A stretch of 64,000 nucleotides of DNA from Glutamicibacter protophormiae (GTDB lineage Bacteria; Actinomycetota; Actinomycetes; Actinomycetales; Micrococcaceae): contig NZ_BMPH01000003.1 in the NCBI RefSeq assembly GCF_014647495.1, forward strand, positions 186,001-250,000, in the 5' to 3' direction. Below, one piece after another: positions 8,064 to 17,627 of this stretch; the first letter of the stretch is position 1, and every line of letters begins with the position of its first letter. The translations under genes were made by a program, and so were the position numbers. The notes under the pieces were generated by a model. That model was not told the origin of the DNA. It saw only the letters and a program-made list of their open reading frames with translations, and searched no databases.

Positions 8064-8930
8064 ATGAGCATTGAAAACCAATCCGCCCGCGCCGCACTGG
8101 ATCCGGCCGTCTTCGACGCCCTGGCTGGCGAGCTGGGGCTGGGGCTGGTCAGCATCCGTGACACCTCCGGCTCGACCAATACCGAGCTGGCGGACCTGGC
8201 CGCCTCCGGGCAGGCCGGCAACCTGAGCGTGTACTTCACCGAGCACCAGCAGCAGGGCAAGGGGCGTCTGGGACGCGGCTGGATCACCCCGGCCGGCTCC
8301 TCCATCACCGTCAGCGTGCTCGCGGTGCCGGGCGCTGCGATGCCCACGGACTCGCTGTCCTGGTACACCATGCTCGCGGCCTTGGCCTGGTGCCAGGCCG
8401 TTGAAGAGCAGGCAGGGGTGGCCGCCCGCATCAAATGGCCGAACGACGTGCTGGCCGGGGACAAGAAGATCTGTGGCATCCTGGCGCAGCTGGTTTCCAC
8501 GCCGAAGGGCTTCGGGGTGGTGGTCGGCACCGGCATGAACGTCGACCAGGACGCCGACGAGCTGCCGGTTCCCACCGCCACCTCGTTGCGCCTGGCCAGC
8601 GGATCGCAGGTTTCGCGCAGCGCCCTGCTGGCCGGCTACCTGCGCCGCTTCGCCGCCCTGGATATCGCCTTCCGCGAAGTCCGCGGCAATGCCTCGGCCC
8701 AGATGCCTGGATTCTCCGGCGCCAGCCTGAGCGGCATGGTGGCGGCGAAGCTGGCCACGCTAGGACACGACGTCCGCGTCGAATTCCCAGATGGGAGCCT
8801 GCTTGAAGGGCAGGCGGTGGCCCTCGAACCCGACGGCGCGCTGTTGGTGCGCGACGGAGCGGCGCGCACCCACCGGGTGCTGGCCGGAGATGTCCACCAC
8901 GTGCGGCGCGCCGATGGAAAGTACGCCTAA
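8064..8930 (+). CDS. birA: Biotin--[acetyl-CoA-carboxylase] ligase, monofunctional
   Basis: A 288-residue class I biotin protein ligase without the N-terminal helix-turn-helix of bifunctional BirA. The biotinyl-5'-AMP loop appears as GKGRLGRGW and the catalytic lysine motif as KWPNDVLAGDKKICGIL; a C-terminal SH3-like cap follows. It attaches biotin to the carrier domain of acyl-CoA carboxylases, and its place beside accD and the epsilon subunit fits this role. AGGGTGGA immediately upstream supports the ATG at 8064 rather than an in-frame start three codons earlier. Confidence 0.93.
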   Translation: MSIENQSARAALDPAVFDALAGELGLGLVSIRDTSGSTNTELADLAASGQAGNLSVYFTEHQQQGKGRLGRGWITPAGSSITVSVLAVPGAAMPTDSLSWYTMLAALAWCQAVEEQAGVAARIKWPNDVLAGDKKICGILAQLVSTPKGFGVVVGTGMNVDQDADELPVPTATSLRLASGSQVSRSALLAGYLRRFAALDIAFREVRGNASAQMPGFSGASLSGMVAAKLATLGHDVRVEFPDGSLLEGQAVALEPDGALLVRDGAARTHRVLAGDVHHVRRADGKYA

Positions 8931-9017
8931 CCTGCTGGTGGAACTGCGCCGGGACTAGTATTAGTAGAACTGAGGCTTCAAGGACCAACCAGGGCAGGAG
9001 GGACGAGGATACTGACG

Positions 9018-9566
9018 ATGAAGGTGCCGCTGCATGAGAGGGAACGCGTGATCATCAAGACGCGTGAACATTCCCGAGTGCTGAGACAACCCATTGTCGC
9101 CTTCCTGCTGCTGACCGTGATCTGCACGTTCCTGCTCGGCTACCTCAGCCGCACGGACCTTTCGCCCTGGCTGGCCGACAACGCCGGCCTGTGGGTCGTG
9201 GTGACGCTGGTCCTGTGGGCGGCGCTGACGCTGATCTGGTGCGTCGCACCCTGGGTGCGCTGGCTGCGCAGCCGGATCGTGCTGACCACCGAACGGATCC
9301 TGTTCCGCTCGTCCTTCACCTCCGGCAAGCTGCAGTCCGTGGGACTGTATACGGTGCGCGACCTGATCGCCCACACTAAAAAGCAGAACGCCATGACCCG
9401 CGCCGGAACCCTGGATATCGTGCTGGGGCACGGCTACGTGAGGATTGCCCATGTTCCCTCGGTCCCGTACTTCAGGTCCCTGGCCATCGAAGCGATGACC
9501 AGCCTGCGCAACAACCAGTCCCCGGTGCAGACCGAGGCATCCAAGAGTGAGGGCATGGCTCCATGA
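9018..9566 (+). CDS. PH-domain (bPH2/YdbS-like) membrane protein
   Basis: A 182-residue protein with two adjacent transmembrane helices (about residues 23-43 and 56-76) followed by a bacterial PH-like domain: SRIVLTTERILFRSSFTSGKLQSV, TVRDLIAHTKKQNAMTRAGT and DIVLGHGYVRIAHVPSV. This is the usual arrangement of small bPH2 proteins whose role is membrane-associated scaffolding or lipid/protein binding, with no enzymatic activity known. GAGGA precedes the ATG. The last four bases overlap the start of the adenylate cyclase gene (ATGA), so the two are translationally coupled and probably act together. Confidence 0.85.
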   Translation: MKVPLHERERVIIKTREHSRVLRQPIVAFLLLTVICTFLLGYLSRTDLSPWLADNAGLWVVVTLVLWAALTLIWCVAPWVRWLRSRIVLTTERILFRSSFTSGKLQSVGLYTVRDLIAHTKKQNAMTRAGTLDIVLGHGYVRIAHVPSVPYFRSLAIEAMTSLRNNQSPVQTEASKSEGMAP

Positions 9567-10774
9567 GCACCGAGCACAGCACTACGCCACGGGCCGACAC
9601 TCCGCAGTCCGCCTCCGTCGCAGCCCACCAGGCCCGCGAACACGCCCCGGTGGAGACCGCGCCCGAAGCGGACCCGATCCTGGAGCTCGCCCAGGCCATG
9701 GAGAAGCCGCTGCAGGTCCCGGCCCACACCCCGGACGACATCCGCGACACCGTTGCGGCCCTGGAGCGCCGCTTGATCGGCGGGCAGCGCGAACTGCGCC
9801 GCCGCGAGGTCGCCGCCGACGCGGGCATCTCGCTGCACTCGGCCCGCAAGCTGTGGCGCGCCATCGGCTTCCCGGAACTCAGCGACGACGAGGTCTTCTT
9901 CACCAAACGCGACGAGGAGGCGCTGGCCACCATGGTCGGCCTGGTGCGCGAAGGGCAGCTGACCGAGGAAACCGCGATCTCCCTGATGCGCTCGGTGGGC
10001 CAGATGACCGACCGCATGGTGGTCTGGCAGATCGAGGCGCTCGTGGAGGACATGATCGCCAACCAGAACATGTCCGACCGCCAGGCCCGCCGCCAGCTGT
10101 TCAACATGCTGCCGGACCTGATCCCGCAGATCGAAGACCTGCTGCTCTATTCCTGGCGCCGCCAGTTGAACTCCGCGGTGCACCGCATGGCGCTGCGCGC
10201 CGAGGCCGGGGTGGCCGCCTACAAGCAGGGCGGCGGCGACGACGACGGCGACACTCCGCTGCCGCTGGCCCGCGCCGTGGGCTTCGCGGACATGGTCTCC
10301 TACACCTCCCTGTCGCGGCGCATGAACGAGCGCACGCTGGCCAAGATGGTGCAGCGCTTCGAGTCCAAGAGCGCGGAGATCATTTCCGTGGGCGGCGGCC
10401 GGCTGGTGAAGACCATCGGCGACGAAGTGCTGTACGTGGCCGAGACCCCGCAGGCCGGCGCCCGGATTGCGCTGGCGCTCTCGCAGGAGTTCGAAGCCGA
10501 TGAAATGCTGCCGCAGACCCGCGGCGCGGTGGTCTGGGGACGCATCCTCTCCCGCCTGGGCGACATCTACGGCCCGACGGTCAACATGGCCGCCCGGTTG
10601 ACCTCGCTGGCCCAGCCCGGCATGGTGCTCACCGATGCATTGACCGCCAATACGCTGAAAAACGATCCGCGGTTCGTGCTCACCGCGCAGGAAATCACCG
10701 CGGTGCGCGGCTTCGGGGAGATCCAGCCCTTTGAGCTGTCCCATGGCGAAGGTACAGGACTGGTGGTCGACTGA
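9563..10774 (+). CDS. Class III adenylate/guanylate cyclase with N-terminal regulatory domain
   Basis: A 403-residue protein. Residues about 35-220 are helical and resemble the adenylate cyclase regulatory domain seen in mycobacterial Rv1264-like cyclases; the cyclase domain occupies about 230-395. The catalytic set is visible: first metal aspartate D243 in GFADMVSYT, base-selecting K283 in VKTIGDEVLY, second metal D287, D334 in GDIYGPTVNMAARL, and transition-state N341 and R345. The enzyme should therefore be active and make cAMP from ATP. There are no transmembrane segments, but the gene overlaps that of a membrane PH protein upstream and a PP2C phosphatase downstream. The N-terminal domain in relatives senses pH or lipid; here the signal is unknown. 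Confidence 0.92.
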   Translation: MSTEHSTTPRADTPQSASVAAHQAREHAPVETAPEADPILELAQAMEKPLQVPAHTPDDIRDTVAALERRLIGGQRELRRREVAADAGISLHSARKLWRAIGFPELSDDEVFFTKRDEEALATMVGLVREGQLTEETAISLMRSVGQMTDRMVVWQIEALVEDMIANQNMSDRQARRQLFNMLPDLIPQIEDLLLYSWRRQLNSAVHRMALRAEAGVAAYKQGGGDDDGDTPLPLARAVGFADMVSYTSLSRRMNERTLAKMVQRFESKSAEIISVGGGRLVKTIGDEVLYVAETPQAGARIALALSQEFEADEMLPQTRGAVVWGRILSRLGDIYGPTVNMAARLTSLAQPGMVLTDALTANTLKNDPRFVLTAQEITAVRGFGEIQPFELSHGEGTGLVVD

Positions 10775-11733
10775 TGCACGGCGAAACTCAACCGGTACCC
10801 TTCATCCTGGCCGCGGCCGGGCGCACCGACGTGGGCCGGCGGCGCACCGAGAACCAGGACCGCATCCTGCTGGGCCAAGTGGCCTACGCGGTGGCCGACG
10901 GCATGGGCGGGCACGAGGCCGGCGAGGTCGCCAGCCAACTGGCCGTGGAGACCATGGAGGAACTGTGCACCCGCGCAGCGAAGACCTCCGTGCCGACCCT
11001 GCCCACCGTGTCCCAGGTGCGCAGCCAGGTCCAGCTGGCCGATGACCGCATCCGCGACGCGCTGGAGTCCCGCGGGGGCACCACGCTGTGCGCGCTGGTG
11101 CTGATCAAGGCCGCCGGGCAGGGCCGCGACTCGGTCACCGCGCCGGTGGCCATCCCGCCGTGGACGCAGAGCTTCGCGGCCCAGGGCGGCACCGACGTGA
11201 TTTCGAAGATTACCCCGGAAATGCTCGAGGCGCACCGCCGCGGGCAGGAACCGGCCACCGCCGCCATGCCGGTCGTCGAAGAGGTGCCGAGCCTGGCGCT
11301 GGTGAACGTCGGCGACTCGCGCGGCTACCGGCTGCGCGACGGCGCCCTGCAGCAGTTGACCCGCGACCATTCGGCCGTGCAGGAAATGGTGGACGCCGGG
11401 CAGATCACCGAGCTGGAGGCCCGGAACCACCCGCACCGCAACCTCATCACCCGTGCGTTGGGCGCCGGGGCCGAAAGCCACCCGGACATCACCGTGCTGC
11501 AGCCGCGCATCGGGGACCGCTACCTGCTGTGCTCCGACGGGCTGAGCGGCGAGCTCACCGAAGACCTGCTGCAGAGCATTCTGGTCAGCTACAAGGACCG
11601 GCACGTCGCCACCGAGGTGCTGACCGGCGCCGCGCTGGAAGCCGGCGGCCGGGACAACATCGCGGTGATCGTCATCGACGTGCTCGCCGTCCCCGCAGCA
11701 CCGGCGGCCGAGGCCGAGGTTCCCGCCAGCTAG
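10774..11733 (+). CDS. PP2C-family serine/threonine phosphatase
   Basis: A 319-residue PPM phosphatase with all the main motifs: RRTENQDR (metal-binding D29), VADGMGGHEAGE (D42), VNVGDSRGYRLRDG, LTRDHS, LLCSDGLSG and GGRDNIAVIVIDV. It is soluble with no transmembrane helix, unlike PstP. An unusual segment of about 60 residues (roughly 110-170) separates the core GGTTLCALVLI strand from LALVNVGDSR. The ATG overlaps the cyclase stop (TGATG), so the gene is the third member of a tightly coupled operon. It likely reverses Ser/Thr phosphorylation in the same signalling pathway; the substrate is unknown. Confidence 0.9.
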   Translation: MHGETQPVPFILAAAGRTDVGRRRTENQDRILLGQVAYAVADGMGGHEAGEVASQLAVETMEELCTRAAKTSVPTLPTVSQVRSQVQLADDRIRDALESRGGTTLCALVLIKAAGQGRDSVTAPVAIPPWTQSFAAQGGTDVISKITPEMLEAHRRGQEPATAAMPVVEEVPSLALVNVGDSRGYRLRDGALQQLTRDHSAVQEMVDAGQITELEARNHPHRNLITRALGAGAESHPDITVLQPRIGDRYLLCSDGLSGELTEDLLQSILVSYKDRHVATEVLTGAALEAGGRDNIAVIVIDVLAVPAAPAAEAEVPAS

Positions 11734-12002
11734 GCCTGCTGGCTCCGCTGCGGGACAGTCGAAGGGGCAGAACCGGCCGGCCGGATCCGGGCAACCGGTG
11801 CAGCCGCCGGAACCGGGGATTGCAGATGCTCGAACGCGGCGGCGAAGCCTGCCGCACCGGCCGCGTCGGTGCTCTGCTGGATTCGGGCCAGCAGCGCAAG
11901 CGAAGTCTTCAGCCGCTCGTATTCCAGCCCGTCCCGGACCTCCTGCATCAGGTGCGCACGCTGCTGGTGGCTCAGATCGCTGAATTCCTGCTGTCGTTCC
12001 AT
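11730..12002 (-). CDS. Small hypothetical protein, helical N-terminus
   Basis: A 90-residue protein that I do not recognise. Residues 1-62 are rich in helix formers (QQEFSDLSHQQRAHLMQEV, LEYERLKTSLALLARIQQS); the last 28 are an Ala/Pro-rich tail. A strong GGAGGAGG lies 7 nt before the ATG at 12002, which is the main evidence for translation. Its stop codon overlaps that of the PP2C gene in the shared tetranucleotide CTAG, convergently. The gene is divergent from ligA. Function is unknown. Confidence 0.6.
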   Translation of the reverse strand: MERQQEFSDLSHQQRAHLMQEVRDGLEYERLKTSLALLARIQQSTDAAGAAGFAAAFEHLQSPVPAAAPVARIRPAGSAPSTVPQRSQQA

Positions 12003-12023
12003 GCTTCGCCTCCTCCACCATGA

Positions 12024-14396
<2,373 letters not shown>

Positions 14397-14400
14397 GACC

Positions 14401-15198
14401 ATGGATCGAACCATTGCCCACGACCCGCTGGTGCTGCTGGCCCGCAAGGCCGCAGCCACCGGTGCTGAGATTCTTGCCCGCCGCGACGAGTCGAAGTTCA
14501 ACACCGATGAGAAGTCCGCTGCGGGGGACTGGGTCACCGACTTCGATCGCGCCGCCGAGGAAGCCATCCGGGCGACCATCGTGACCACCCGGCCGAATGA
14601 CGAATTGACCGGGGAAGAATACCCCAGCGCCAAGCCGGCGAATCCCAGCGGCCTGCGCTGGAGCATCGATCCGCTGGATGGCACCACGAACTTCGTGCGC
14701 AACATCGCGTACTACTGCTCGTCGGTGGCGGTCTGCGAGAAGGACGAAGACGGCAGCGAGCGCTGGGTGGCCGCGGCCATTGCGGCCCCGGCGCTGCACG
14801 TCGAGTACTTCGCGGGACGCGGGCTGGGCGCCTGGAAGCAGGACCTGCTCACCGGCAAGCTCACCCAGCTGAGCGGTCCTGCCGACACCGAGGCGCGCAT
14901 CCTGGCCACAGGTTTCGGCTACGACCCAGCACGCCGGGAATTCCAGGCATCCGTGCTGCAACAGGTGATCGGCGATTACGTCAACGTGCGCCGCCTGGGC
15001 TCGGCGGCGCTGGATTTGTGCCTGGTGGCCGAGGGCGCGCTGGATGCCTATGCCGAATTCGGCACCCAGGAATACGACTGGGCCGCCGGCGCGCTGATCG
15101 CCGAGGAAGCCGGAACCCTGGTCGGGCGCCCCGTCGGCTATCCGGGATGGCAGTACGCGGGACTGGTGGACGCGTCCAAGCTGCCAATGCCCGATTGA
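14401..15198 (+). CDS. Inositol monophosphatase family protein
   Basis: A 265-residue member of the FIG/IMPase superfamily of Mg-dependent, lithium-sensitive sugar phosphatases. Metal-site motifs are present: D of DWVTDFDRAAE, GEEY, WSIDPLDGTTNF and the C-terminal EYDWAAGALIAEEAGTLVG. In actinobacteria relatives dephosphorylate inositol phosphate, histidinol phosphate or PAP; the sequence alone does not separate these. It begins 4 nt after the ligA stop with GAAGGAGAATAAG overlapping the ligA end, so the two genes are cotranscribed. Confidence 0.9.
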   Translation: MDRTIAHDPLVLLARKAAATGAEILARRDESKFNTDEKSAAGDWVTDFDRAAEEAIRATIVTTRPNDELTGEEYPSAKPANPSGLRWSIDPLDGTTNFVRNIAYYCSSVAVCEKDEDGSERWVAAAIAAPALHVEYFAGRGLGAWKQDLLTGKLTQLSGPADTEARILATGFGYDPARREFQASVLQQVIGDYVNVRRLGSAALDLCLVAEGALDAYAEFGTQEYDWAAGALIAEEAGTLVGRPVGYPGWQYAGLVDASKLPMPD

Positions 15199-15227
15199 GC
15201 GCAAGCCTTCGTCAACGTCGTGGGCGT

Positions 15228-15638
15228 CTAGCCTAGAACCGTGCCGAGCAGATTGCCCGCATCATGGATCGCCCCGCCGACCAGCACACCGCCGCACACC
15301 TGTGAGGCGGTGTGCTGTCCGCTGCGGATGCGCGCCCAGGACAGCACCGCGACGCCGGCGAGGAGCAGAGGCATGCACCCGCCCATGCCGTTGGCTGCCT
15401 GCAGCGCCGCATAGGTTCCCACCGAGAGGTGCACTAAGACCTTCCACCTCAGATTGATCATGGACACCGCGAACAGGCCGATCAGGATGGCCAGGACTTC
15501 GCGGAAAATCCCGCCCCCGGCGCCCATGGCCCAGAGCAGCAGCAGGGTCGCCAGCGTGACTGGCGCCAGGAAATGGGAGATGCCGAGCGCCAAGCGTCTG
15601 ACCTGCTGGCCTGGGGCAGCATCCGCGGTGAGCCACAT
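15228..15638 (-). CDS. Small membrane protein, truncated PAP2-like
   Basis: A 136-residue protein with about four hydrophobic helices. The segment ARIRSGQHTASQVCGGVLVG resembles the third motif of PAP2 phosphatases (SRxxxGxHxxxDVxxG), with the aspartate position lost. The other two motifs (KxxxxxxRP and PSGH) cannot be found; where PSGH should lie the sequence reads QAANGMGG. The protein is shorter than normal PAP2 proteins of about 200 residues. It is therefore either a non-catalytic derivative or an unrelated membrane protein. The ATG at 15638 has no ribosome site; the gene is convergent with the IMPase gene. Confidence 0.5.
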   Translation of the reverse strand: MWLTADAAPGQQVRRLALGISHFLAPVTLATLLLLWAMGAGGGIFREVLAILIGLFAVSMINLRWKVLVHLSVGTYAALQAANGMGGCMPLLLAGVAVLSWARIRSGQHTASQVCGGVLVGGAIHDAGNLLGTVLG

Positions 15639-15785
15639 AGGGTAAAGCCTGGCCTATCGTTGTTTTTCCGTGCTCCCACGCCTACTGGGGACCGGGCCGC
15701 GGACGGGCAGCGTGGGCGCTTTGCGCAGGCTACCCAGCTGCCAGCGCTCAGGTTATGCTTCCCAGAAGAACCCTGGAGGGACAGC

Positions 15786-16349
15786 ATGCTCAAAATGGCC
15801 AGCTGGGTGATTCGATCGGCTATGACCCTGGCAGCCATGGTCGGACTTGCCGCGGCCGGGCTGGTGGCCGCAATGTTCATACCCGATGTCGGCAAGGACG
15901 AGTCCTGCGAATTGAACACGCCATATCTGGTAGACAGGACGAGCGCGGCAGGGGCCCGCCTCGAAGTGGCGGTGGACCCGGCTGGCTGCGACGCGGATCT
16001 GCCCGAGGGGCAGGTGATCCACCTGGAATTCAAGGTGGAGGATGCTCCGGTACCGCAAGCCGGGCAGAGCGACGCCCGGATGGATCAGGACGGATCAATG
16101 CACGCGGTGCTCCCGGTAGATCCACGGAACACGCAGGGCCTGTTGACCGTGAAGGTCATCGGCAGCGTCCCTGGCTGTGACGAAGACACCGCCGCATGCG
16201 CCGCATGGTTCCATGAACTTATATCCCGAATTGAAGTCCTGAATGAGTCAGCCGGAGGTGGACAGAAGGAAACTGTTCCGGCTGCGGATCAACCGGGGCA
16301 TGTACCAGCCCAGCACGAGTCTTTCCGCCAGCCAGCCCAGGGGCCCTAA
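15786..16349 (+). CDS. Hypothetical exported or membrane-anchored protein
   Basis: A 187-residue protein with an N-terminal hydrophobic helix (about residues 8-31, ending LVAAMFIP) that is a signal anchor or signal peptide; no lipobox cysteine is seen. The rest is a soluble domain with six cysteines (e.g. ESCELNTPY, VPGCDEDTAACAAW), probably disulfide-bonded outside the membrane. I do not recognise the family. GGAGG lies 6 nt before the ATG. The last 34 codons run antisense through the end of the SRPBCC gene, and that tail is Gln/Gly/Ala-rich with no structure, so the original stop may have been lost. Confidence 0.6.
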   Translation: MLKMASWVIRSAMTLAAMVGLAAAGLVAAMFIPDVGKDESCELNTPYLVDRTSAAGARLEVAVDPAGCDADLPEGQVIHLEFKVEDAPVPQAGQSDARMDQDGSMHAVLPVDPRNTQGLLTVKVIGSVPGCDEDTAACAAWFHELISRIEVLNESAGGGQKETVPAADQPGHVPAQHESFRQPAQGP

Positions 16350-16697
16350 CGGGGCGGCGAAGCTGATTTTGTCGATCATGACAGTTTCCTGGCCGCAGTC
16401 GATGAACTCGTGGACGTGCCGGAAGTACTTGAACGGGCCGTGCAGCTGCTCGTCCGTGAAAGTGGTGTGTTCCCGCAGCGCGGTGATCTTCGAGGTCATG
16501 CGCAGCGGAACGCCGAAGTGCGTCGCCCGCCACGTCACCTGCTCACCGAGGCCGATCGTGCCGGTGGTGACACCGGCAACGGCGCGCTCTCCCGAATCCT
16601 TCATGGAGTCGGTGTGAGCATCGATGTCCAGGGACTTGTCCCAGAGCGACGCAACGCTCTGGGAGGTGCGGGAGACGCACTCGAAGTAGACGGCCAT
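16248..16697 (-). CDS. SRPBCC superfamily ligand-binding protein
   Basis: A 149-residue protein with the START/polyketide-cyclase-like fold: GVPLRMTSKITALREHTTFT, GPFKYFRHVHEF, and the very typical C-terminus PLGWLAERLVLGWYMPRLIRSRN. Such small proteins bind hydrophobic ligands or act as uncharacterised cyclases. It lies 9 nt downstream of nagB on the same strand, as the last gene of the amino-sugar operon, but also has its own TAGTCT hexamer 6 nt before the ATG; the first three bases of that hexamer are the nagB stop codon. The 3' end overlaps the convergent secreted-protein gene by 102 nt. Confidence 0.8.
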   Translation of the reverse strand: MAVYFECVSRTSQSVASLWDKSLDIDAHTDSMKDSGERAVAGVTTGTIGLGEQVTWRATHFGVPLRMTSKITALREHTTFTDEQLHGPFKYFRHVHEFIDCGQETVMIDKISFAAPLGPLGWLAERLVLGWYMPRLIRSRNSFLLSTSG

Positions 16698-16706
16698 AGG
16701 GCCAGA

Positions 16707-17513
16707 CTAGACGATGACCAGGTTCTCTTCGGAAATTCCTGCCGCGGCATCGTCATAGTATTCGCGCTGGGTCAGCTTGGAAGCCGCTGCCTCGTCCAGC
16801 ACCACGACCGCGTCGCGGTGCAGCTGAAGCACCGAGCCCGGGCAGGCAGCGGACAGCGGCCCCTCGACCGCTGCGGCGATGGCGTCGGCCTTGCCGGCTC
16901 CGGTAGCCACGAGGACCAGCCGATCGGCATCAAGGATGGTGCCCAGCCCCTGGGTGACGCAGTGGGTCGGCACATGCTCGATGCCGGCAAAGAACCGTGC
17001 GTTGTCCTCGCGGGTCTTGGCGGCCAGGCGCTTGATGCGGGTGCGGCTGGTCAGGGCGCTGCCCGGCTCGTTGAAGCCCAGGTGGCCGTTGGCGCCGATT
17101 CCCAGGATCTGGACCTGGATGCCGCCGGAGGCCTTGATCGCGGCATCGTAGGCATCCGCGGCTGCCTGCACCGCCGGCACCGAAGCCCCGGTGCCCTGGG
17201 GCACGGACAGGTTTTCGGCGCGCAGGCCGATGACGTTGCAGACCTCGTTGATCAAGGTCTGGCGGTAGGACTGCTCATGGGTGTCCGGGATGCCGATGTA
17301 CTCATCCAGGGCGAAGCCGAGCGCCTCAGAGAAATCTGCGCGTGATTCGGAGACCGCCTTGCCCAGTTCCCGGTACAGTCCCAGCGGGGAAGATCCGGTG
17401 GCCAGGCCCAGCACCTGCCGTTGCCCCGCCCCGTGCTCGGCCAAGCCTGCCAGGACGTTGTCAGCGGCGATACGAGCTACTTGGTCAGCGTTCGAACCAA
17501 TCAGTACGCGCAT
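16707..17513 (-). CDS. nagB: Glucosamine-6-phosphate deaminase
   Basis: A 268-residue NagB. Core features are MRVLIGSNADQVARIAADNV, FALDEYIGIPDTHEQSYRQTL, GIGANGHLGFNEPGSAL and the phosphate-binding and catalytic residues that these segments carry. It converts glucosamine-6-phosphate to fructose-6-phosphate plus ammonia, the last step that feeds amino sugars into glycolysis. The gene lies at the end of a leftward operon with a transporter and a hexosaminidase, which explains its source of substrate. The start at 17513 fits the family; an upstream extension has no resemblance. Confidence 0.95.
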   Translation of the reverse strand: MRVLIGSNADQVARIAADNVLAGLAEHGAGQRQVLGLATGSSPLGLYRELGKAVSESRADFSEALGFALDEYIGIPDTHEQSYRQTLINEVCNVIGLRAENLSVPQGTGASVPAVQAAADAYDAAIKASGGIQVQILGIGANGHLGFNEPGSALTSRTRIKRLAAKTREDNARFFAGIEHVPTHCVTQGLGTILDADRLVLVATGAGKADAIAAAVEGPLSAACPGSVLQLHRDAVVVLDEAAASKLTQREYYDDAAAGISEENLVIV

Positions 17514-17627
17514 AGAATGAGGATCCAATCTTCGAAAAACGGGGTGCGCCGGGCGGCGCGGCGGTCTGCTGCAGTCAGCGCAAGCGCAGAACCGCGAAAA
17601 CACTATTCTCTCAGGTTTTACCCTGGG

